A DNA stretch of 5,802 nucleotides from the NCBI GenBank assembly GCA_023429275.1, contig JAEYWB010000722.1:1-5802 (forward strand), in the 5' to 3' direction. Source of the stretch: Planctomycetota bacterium (GTDB taxonomy: Bacteria > Planctomycetota > Planctomycetia > Planctomycetales > Planctomycetaceae). The translations under genes and the position numbers were made by a program. Positions within the stretch are counted from its first letter, which is position 1. Each line of letters opens with the position of its first letter. Positions 1 through 4,280 of this stretch are shown here, piece by piece. The notes under the pieces were generated by a model. The model saw only the letters and a program-made list of their open reading frames with translations, did no database searches and was not told the origin of the DNA.

Positions 1-1
1 C

Positions 2-183
2 TCCAGGTCCGATGGACCTGGCTGGATGAACGAATGGCCCTTTGGGCCGGAAGAGACACGATCAGGCCACATCGCTCAAAACCTCAGCAAATACTGCTGC
101 TTGCCGAATCTCCGCCGTCACGACTCCTGGGCAGCCCAACTGCGGCCAAACACATGTCTTGACAACAGTTGTTTGAACAAGTA
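2..183 (+). other. Leader stretch with possible 3' end of an upstream gene
   Basis: Two plus-strand frames run open from the left edge. One, starting at base 1, stops with TGA at 160-162. The other, starting at base 2, stops with TAA at 181-183. The second would end in a peptide containing GPGWMNEWPFGPEE and LDNSCLNK. Neither tail matches a family I recognise. The two frames cannot both be coding, and open runs of this length occur by chance at this base composition. The promoter candidate at 159-187 overlaps both stops, so a gene ending here would run into it. I treat this as intergenic unless the sequence further left shows a gene entering in one of these frames. Confidence 0.15.
3..21. other. 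Perfect 8-bp inverted repeat
   Basis: CCAGGTCC (3-10) and GGACCTGG (14-21) are exact reverse complements around a 3-base loop GAT. A second, smaller perfect hairpin follows at 36-48 (GGCCC, loop TTT, GGGCC). Neither is followed by a T run in either direction, so a classical intrinsic terminator is not shown. Paired stems of this kind downstream of an unseen gene could still act as a transcript end or mRNA-stabilising structure. Confidence 0.35.
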
Positions 184-187
184 ATGT
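159..187 (+). promoter_or_regulatory. Sigma70-type promoter candidate with overlapping palindromes
   Basis: A perfect -35 hexamer TTGACA (159-164) is followed, after a 17-base spacer, by TAATGT (182-187). This -10 keeps the three most conserved positions, T1, A2 and T6. The spacer carries two overlapping perfect inverted repeats: ACAAC-A-GTTGT at 162-172 and TTGTT-TG-AACAA at 169-180. They sit exactly where a repressor would block polymerase, so they are a candidate operator. The site lies 70 bases upstream of the antiporter start, which would give a leader of roughly 60 bases. The promoter reading is by eye and the operator reading is inference. Confidence 0.4.
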
Positions 188-238
188 CACCTCGTCCGTG
201 TTGAGTCGTCAGCAACCACGTTCTGCTGCCAAGGCCAC

Positions 239-248
239 AGGAAGAGGG
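239..248 (+). promoter_or_regulatory. Ribosome binding site of the antiporter gene
   Basis: The purine run AGGAAGAGGG ends 8 bases before the ATG at 257, at a good Shine-Dalgarno distance. It is the main reason for choosing 257 as the start. Confidence 0.6.
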
Positions 249-256
249 CTGCACGC

Positions 257-1756
257 ATGTCCGAACCCTCCTTGTTGCCAGGTTCCGCTTCCGGACGCTC
301 CTCCCGGCTGCTGGAGGGGATTGTCTACGGGCTCGTCCTCTCACTGGGCATTGGCGGATACCTCTTCGTCCGGTGGATCGGCGAACAAGGTGTCGCCCCC
401 GTCGTAACCGGGGCGGTTCACGCTCCCGCAGCGGTGACAAGTGACGGCCATCCGCCGGTCGACGTCGTTTTCCACGTCCTGCTGACCCTCGCCGCCATGA
501 TCGGCCTGGGGCATCTCCTGGCGAAACTGTTTCACTACATCGGCCAGCCGCCGGTCATCGGAGAAGTCGTCGCCGGGCTCTGCCTTGGACCGTCGCTTCT
601 CGGCGCCCTCTCTCCCGGGGCGATGCATCTGCTGATCCCCGCCAGTTCCGCGGACCCGCACGGACAGGTCGCGACGGCGCTCAAGATGATCGCGCAGCTC
701 GGGGTGATCCTTTACATGTTCGTCGTCGGCCTCGAGCTCAACGCGAACAAGCTGAAGGACCAGGTCCGCGCGGCGGTCCTGATCTCGCACGTGAGCATCA
801 TTGCGCCGTTCCTGCTCGGCTCCATCCTCTCGCTGTGGCTGCATCGGGAGTACGCGCCGGCGGGAGTGAGCTTCACGAGCTTCTCGCTCTTCATGGGGGT
901 GGCGATGGCCATCACCGCATTCCCGGTCCTCGCCCGCATCCTGACCGACCGCGAGATGGAGGGGACGCGGCTCGGAAGCATGGCCCTCGCCTGCGCCGCC
1001 GCCGACGACGCGACCGCCTGGTGTCTCCTCGCCCTCGTCGTCGGGATCGTCAAGGCGGAAGTTGGCACTGCCTTCCGCGTCGCCGCCGCCTCTCTGGCCT
1101 ACGTCGCTGTGATCTTCCTCGTCGTCCGGCCCCTCGTGCATGGCTGGTGCCGGCGGATCGACCGCAGCAACGAGCCGCTGCCGAAGTCGGCCCTGGTGAT
1201 CGCCCTGGTCGGGGTCCTCCTGTCGGCCCTGACGACCGAGACCATCGGCATCCATGCCCTGTTCGGAGCGTTCGTCCTTGGGGCGATTGTCCCTCACGAG
1301 AGCCGTCTGGCGCGCGAACTGAAGTCCCGCCTCGGGGACTCCGTCACCATCCTGCTCCTCCCGGCGTTCTTCGCCTATACCGGCCTGCGAACCCAGATCG
1401 GACTCGTTTCGGGCGCGGAAGCCTGGCTCGCCTGCGGACTCATTATCTTTGTCGCGACGCTCGGCAAGTTCGGCGGCACCGTGATCGCCGCCCGGACCGC
1501 CGGGATCGGCTGGCGCGACTCGGCCGCTCTCGGGACCCTCATGAACACCCGCGGCCTGATGGAGCTGATCGTCCTCAACATCGGGCTCGACCTCGGCGTC
1601 ATCTCGCCCACTCTCTTTGCCATGATGGTCCTGATGGCACTGGCGACTACTGTGGCAACCTCGCCGATGATGTCGCTCCTGGTCAAAGAAGCCGAGTACG
1701 ATGGCCGCAATGAGGCCCGGCCTCGGGAAACTGAATTCGCTGGTGCCCGCGAGTAG
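257..1756 (+). CDS. CPA2-family cation:proton antiporter (Na+/H+ exchanger domain, no RCK domain)
   Basis: This is a 499-aa integral membrane protein predicted to exchange Na+ or K+ for H+ across the cytoplasmic membrane. An extra N-terminal hydrophobic segment (about 21-40) and a Pro/Ala-rich loop (43-67) precede a core of about 12 helices from residue 68. Family signatures visible are QPPVIGEVVAGLCLGPSLLG (97-116), LYMFVVGLELN (152-162), the ion-site-like stretch CAAADDATAW with Asp250-Asp251 (246-255), GIHALFGAFVLG (331-342) and MNTRGLMELIVLNIG (429-443). The DD pair matches the acidic residues that carry the ions in this superfamily. The tail after about 475 is short and hydrophilic, so the RCK (TrkA_N) regulatory domain of KefB/KefC is absent. 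This places it nearer the bacterial relatives of plant CHX exchangers. The ion cannot be told from sequence. It appears to be a single-gene unit with its own promoter. Family call is firm; substrate is open. Confidence 0.92.
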   Translation: MSEPSLLPGSASGRSSRLLEGIVYGLVLSLGIGGYLFVRWIGEQGVAPVVTGAVHAPAAVTSDGHPPVDVVFHVLLTLAAMIGLGHLLAKLFHYIGQPPVIGEVVAGLCLGPSLLGALSPGAMHLLIPASSADPHGQVATALKMIAQLGVILYMFVVGLELNANKLKDQVRAAVLISHVSIIAPFLLGSILSLWLHREYAPAGVSFTSFSLFMGVAMAITAFPVLARILTDREMEGTRLGSMALACAAADDATAWCLLALVVGIVKAEVGTAFRVAAASLAYVAVIFLVVRPLVHGWCRRIDRSNEPLPKSALVIALVGVLLSALTTETIGIHALFGAFVLGAIVPHESRLARELKSRLGDSVTILLLPAFFAYTGLRTQIGLVSGAEAWLACGLIIFVATLGKFGGTVIAARTAGIGWRDSAALGTLMNTRGLMELIVLNIGLDLGVISPTLFAMMVLMALATTVATSPMMSLLVKEAEYDGRNEARPRETEFAGARE

Positions 1757-1913
1757 GCGGGGCGCAGGAGATTCAAGTCGGAACTGAGGACACACGAAAA
1801 TCAGCTGTCCGGTTACGGCACCGCACAGTGTTCGACACTTGGTAGCCGACAAAGACTGCCACTTGGTCTAGACACGTCACATTGACCTACAGATTGAGGA
1901 GCCGCAGTGAGTC
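1757..1913. other. Gap between convergent genes, no clear terminator
   Basis: The antiporter stop and the stop of the minus-strand gene face each other across 157 bases. The only folding seen is weak: AGTGT-TCG-ACACT at 1827-1839 and CGGT/ACCG at 1810-1823, neither followed by a T run. No tRNA-like or repeat structure was noticed. The drop in GC content begins in this gap. Confidence 0.4.
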
Positions 1914-2342
1914 TCATTGCTGACGTGGCTTCACATTTCGAATTGGGTTGGAGTCCGGGGAGTCAACATTGAGGTCTCCGCTGAAGACAAACACTTCAAC
2001 AGTCAGCTGATCGGCTACGTGTTGGGGCAACCAATCTGGCAGAGACTCCTCACATTGATCGCGACTTGCGTTCCAGTTGCTGATGTAAACTGGGCCAGGC
2101 TTTACAAGCGAATGAAGCTCGCTTCTGTCGACCTTTGAATCAATGTCCAGAAGTGAGTCATCTAGGTCGGCCCAGCCGTGTTCGCGAGAGACATTCAGCA
2201 AACATGGGACACGCGGAATTCGAATCCACATCCATTCATAGACATTCTCGGAATCATGTTCGAAGGAGTCGGCGGAAGAGCCGGGCTCCAGGATCATTCC
2301 AATCTCCAGGAGGTCTAGGCTGCAATCGAATCTCAGATACAT
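1914..2342 (-). CDS. Unrecognised acidic, Trp-rich protein of 142 aa
   Basis: I do not recognise the family. The predicted product is soluble, with no signal peptide or membrane helix. It is strongly acidic (26 Asp/Glu against 11 Lys/Arg) and has five Trp, in VYEWMW (34-39), HGWADLDD (55-62), ISNWN (87-91) and LPDWLP (101-106). Hydrophobic runs alternate with charged ones in a way typical of a folded domain, for example HVADQLTVEVFVFSGDLNVD (108-127). The reading frames on the other strand give Arg/Ser/His-rich or low-complexity peptides, which favours this frame. Third-position GC is about 60% in the first 50 codons, far below the roughly 95% seen in a 30-codon stretch of the antiporter, so the gene may be acquired. 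The ATG at 2342 has no clear Shine-Dalgarno site. Small acidic Trp-rich proteins of this size include immunity-type proteins, but no toxin gene is visible and that reading is speculation. It could also be a chance frame in decaying DNA. Confidence 0.5.
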   Translation of the reverse strand: MYLRFDCSLDLLEIGMILEPGSSADSFEHDSENVYEWMWIRIPRVPCLLNVSREHGWADLDDSLLDIDSKVDRSELHSLVKPGPVYISNWNASRDQCEESLPDWLPQHVADQLTVEVFVFSGDLNVDSPDSNPIRNVKPRQQ

Positions 2343-2434
2343 GACATGGTTCCGTCGATACTGACAGACGGCGAATTGGAAATCACTTTAATCCCTGTTT
2401 CCCCGTCACGACGAGGCCGGAGCTTCGTGCCCAT
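2333..2434 (-). CDS. Possible 33-aa upstream reading frame overlapping the 142-aa gene
   Basis: On the minus strand an ATG at 2434 opens a 33-codon frame starting MGTKLRPRRDGETG. It ends with TGA at 2335-2333, ten bases inside the 142-aa gene and in a different frame. A GGCGG lies 9 bases before its ATG. A short frame whose stop overlaps the next start is the arrangement used for translational coupling, and the 142-aa gene has no ribosome site of its own. The evidence is positional only. The peptide is basic, matches no family I know and may be a chance frame. Confidence 0.15.
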   Translation of the reverse strand: MGTKLRPRRDGETGIKVISNSPSVSIDGTMSCI

Positions 2435-2545
2435 CCTAGTGAACCGCCACTGGTGCACAGTTCAATGCGGCCACTTCCGTCCCGATGAACGACTCGCCAC
2501 ACTGTCGGCCAAACGGAGGTCGGATCCGGAAACGGGAGTCGGTTG
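2343..2545. other. Divergent upstream region between the 142-aa gene and the GlsB-like gene
   Basis: These 203 bases separate divergently read genes, so promoters for both should lie here. On the plus strand TTTAAT at 2387-2392 resembles a -10 hexamer but has no -35 at a proper distance (CTGACA at 2361 is 20 bases away). On the minus strand TTGAAC, rc of bases 2461 and below, is followed by only a poor -10. A plus-strand open frame at 2346-2546 gives an unremarkable Arg-rich peptide and is not called. I cannot place a promoter with confidence. Confidence 0.35.
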
Positions 2546-2824
2546 ATGAACATTGTCGAGCTGCTGCTGTATCTCCTGATCGCAGGGGTCTGTGGTTCGC
2601 TGGGCCAGGCGATCACGGGATACTCGCGCGGCGGATGCCTGGTCGCCATCGCTCTGGGGTTCATCGGCGCGATGCTCGGCATCAAGCTGGCCGAGTGGCT
2701 CAACATGAAGGAGTTCCTCACCATTACAATTGCCGGGCGCCCTTTTCCGATCGTCTGGTCGATCATCGGCTCGGCGCTGTTTGTCGCTCTCCTGAATCTC
2801 CTATCCCCCCGCCGCCGCACCTGA
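2546..2824 (+). CDS. GlsB/YeaQ/YmgE-type small membrane protein
   Basis: This 92-aa, very hydrophobic protein has three predicted membrane helices at about 3-23, 30-52 and 66-87, and a basic C-terminal tail SPRRRT. Size, three-helix layout and the Gly-rich middle helix (SRGGCLVAIALGFIGAMLGI, 27-46) fit the GlsB/YeaQ/YmgE family, often labelled 'transglycosylase-associated'. No catalytic role is established for that family, and several members are stress-induced in other bacteria. The ATG at 2546 is preferred over the adjoining TTG at 2543 because GGGAG (2534-2538) lies 7 bases before it. Composition is GC-rich again, unlike the stretch just upstream. The GlcE-like gene follows 79 bases downstream on the same strand, so co-transcription is possible but not shown. 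An alternative reading is a planctomycete-specific membrane protein that only resembles this family in topology. Confidence 0.8.
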   Translation: MNIVELLLYLLIAGVCGSLGQAITGYSRGGCLVAIALGFIGAMLGIKLAEWLNMKEFLTITIAGRPFPIVWSIIGSALFVALLNLLSPRRRT

Positions 2825-2874
2825 TGCGCCTGCGGCTGACCGCCACCCGCCGGCCGGTTTTCGAGACCCTTCCA

Positions 2875-2887
2875 GCCCGCTTCGGGC
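2875..2887 (+). other. Small hairpin ahead of the GlcE-like gene
   Basis: GCCCG (2875-2879) and CGGGC (2883-2887) pair perfectly around CTT, ending 16 bases before the ATG at 2904. No Shine-Dalgarno sequence is visible between hairpin and start. It could influence initiation, but stems of this size are common at this GC content. Confidence 0.2.
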
Positions 2888-2903
2888 CAACACCACGACC
2901 TGC

Positions 2904-4172
2904 ATGTCTCCCGTCCCACCACCTTCTGTTCCTCCCGGCTCCTCAGTTTCATCGGCCGGGCCATCCGAGTTCGCTCCGGCGACGCAGGGAGAGCTGACGC
3001 GATTCGTCGAGGAGAACGCCCGCGGCGCGCGGCGACCCCTCGTTCCCGTCGGGGGACGGACCGCGCTTCGCTACGGACGCCCCGCTCCCAAGTCCGCGGT
3101 CGCCATCGATACCACGCCGCTCGAACGCGTTCTCGACTATCCCGCCCGGGACATGACGATCACGGTTGAAGCAGGGATCGGAGTTCAACCGCTCCAGGCG
3201 ATCCTGGCCCGTGAGAACCAGCGGCTGCCGATCGACATTCCCCAGGCCCACCGCGCGACCCTCGGCGGGGCGATCGCGACGAACACGAGCGGCCCGGGGC
3301 GCCTCGGATCGGGGACATTCCGCGACTACGTCATCGGCATCTCGGCCGTCGACGGAACAGGACGCCGGTTCTCGGCGGGGGGACGGGTCGTCAAGAACGT
3401 CGCCGGCTACGACCTGTGCAAGCTCCTGATCGGCTCGCTCGGAACGCTGGGAATCATCACGCAGGTGACGCTCAAGGTCCGTCCGCGGCCGGAAGCCCGT
3501 CGGGCCGTGTGGGCGACGTTCCCGGTTCATTCGGTCATCGAGGCCCCGCTGCAGCGGCTGCTGACGTCGGCGACTCGTCCGATGGCGGTCGAACTCCTCA
3601 ATCCCAAGGCGGCCCGGCACATCGTCCGGGAGGCGAAGGTCTCGCTGCCGGTCGAACACCCGGTGCTCCTGATCGCGTTCGAGGGAACCAGCCGGGAGGT
3701 CGACTGGCAGGTCGAGACATTGCAGGAGGAGCTGCGGGCCGCCGCCCCGACTCACATCGAGACGCTCGACCCCGCCGGCACCGATGCCTTGTGGCATCCC
3801 CTGACGGAGTACCAGGCGGCGTCGGACGATCCCCTGACCTTCCAGGCGAATCTCCCTCCTTCGAGAGTGGTCGAGTTCGTCGAAGGAGCAAGCCTGCAGG
3901 GAATCGCCCTCCAGGCCCACGCGGGGAGCGGGGTCGTCATCGGCCACCTGCCGGACCGATGCGCGACCCCCGAGTCGGCGGCGATCACGTTGCGACCACT
4001 TCGCGAACTGGCGGAACGGCACGGCGGCGCCCTCGTCGTCCTGAGCTGCGACGACTCCTGGCAGGAGCGCCTCTCGCTCTTCGGCACCCCGCGCGGCGAC
4101 GCCGCATTGATGGACCGCGTTCGCAAGCAACTCGATCCGCAATCATTGCTCAACCCCGGTCGATTCTCGTAA
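2904..4172 (+). CDS. glcE: GlcE-like FAD-binding oxidoreductase (glycolate oxidase subunit family)
   Basis: This is a 422-aa flavoprotein of the PCMH/FAD_binding_4 superfamily. A Pro/Ser-rich leader (1-20) precedes the FAD domain. That domain shows a PVGGRTALRYG loop (48-58) in place of the usual Gly-rich pyrophosphate-binding motif, HRATLGGAIATNTSGPGRLG (116-135), FRDYVIGISAVDG (139-151), the GlcE hallmark KNVAGYDLCKLLIGSLGTLG (164-183) and KVRPRP (191-196). The end, LDPQSLLNPGRF (410-421), is the classic closing motif of FAD-linked oxidases. In E. coli, GlcD, GlcE and the iron-sulfur protein GlcF together oxidise glycolate to glyoxylate. Here no glcD or glcF is in view and the gene downstream is convergent, so partners must be encoded elsewhere or this subunit works differently. 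It is longer than the roughly 350-aa E. coli GlcE, partly through the leader. No Shine-Dalgarno site precedes the ATG, and no better start was found. Family is firm; the exact substrate is inferred. Confidence 0.9.
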   Translation: MSPVPPPSVPPGSSVSSAGPSEFAPATQGELTRFVEENARGARRPLVPVGGRTALRYGRPAPKSAVAIDTTPLERVLDYPARDMTITVEAGIGVQPLQAILARENQRLPIDIPQAHRATLGGAIATNTSGPGRLGSGTFRDYVIGISAVDGTGRRFSAGGRVVKNVAGYDLCKLLIGSLGTLGIITQVTLKVRPRPEARRAVWATFPVHSVIEAPLQRLLTSATRPMAVELLNPKAARHIVREAKVSLPVEHPVLLIAFEGTSREVDWQVETLQEELRAAAPTHIETLDPAGTDALWHPLTEYQAASDDPLTFQANLPPSRVVEFVEGASLQGIALQAHAGSGVVIGHLPDRCATPESAAITLRPLRELAERHGGALVVLSCDDSWQERLSLFGTPRGDAALMDRVRKQLDPQSLLNPGRFS

Positions 4173-4190
4173 CCGTTTCACCGCGACGCG

Positions 4191-4247
4191 CCAGCGGAAC
4201 GCGGGTCGGCAATCAGCGTCCTCCGCCTGGAGGCCGCGCTCCGCTGG
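4191..4247. terminator. Long nested inverted repeat between convergent genes, likely bidirectional terminator
   Basis: The outer arms CCAGCGGA (4191-4198) and TCCGCTGG (4240-4247) pair perfectly. After one A-C mismatch the stem continues for five more pairs (4200-4204 with 4234-4238). Inside sits a second perfect hairpin, CCTCC-GCCT-GGAGG (4220-4233). The structure starts 18 bases after the GlcE-like stop and ends 33 bases before the stop of the opposite gene, the usual place for a shared terminator. There is no T run on either side, so it would act through structure or a protein factor. A REP-like dispersed palindrome is the main alternative. Confidence 0.45.
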
Positions 4248-4280
4248 GGCGTTGCGGCAGCACGGCTTGTCCGGACGGGG

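Noticed and set aside
341..1852. Long minus-strand open frame (503 aa) opposite the antiporter
   Set aside because: Its product is Arg/Asp/Glu/Gly-rich low complexity, with no domain. It is a shadow created by the GC-rich codons of the antiporter, whose family motifs are unmistakable.
1917..2344. Two short plus-strand frames (1917-2138 and 2135-2344) that nearly abut
   Set aside because: The second begins with TTG and is Arg/Ser/His-rich. Neither has a ribosome site, and the minus-strand frame across the same DNA looks much more protein-like.
2361..2392. Promoter reading CTGACA ... TTTAAT on the plus strand ahead of the GlsB-like gene
   Set aside because: The spacer is 20 bases, too long for a normal sigma70 promoter, and the -10 lies about 150 bases from the start codon.
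2383..2964. Minus-strand 193-aa frame and plus-strand 2485-2997 frame across the GlsB-like gene
   Set aside because: Both overlap the hydrophobic three-helix gene fully and give basic, Pro/Arg-rich peptides with no family resemblance.
2949..4142. Minus-strand open frame (397 aa) opposite the GlcE-like gene
   Set aside because: The peptide is Arg-rich and lacks motifs, while the plus strand carries clear FAD-oxidase signatures throughout.
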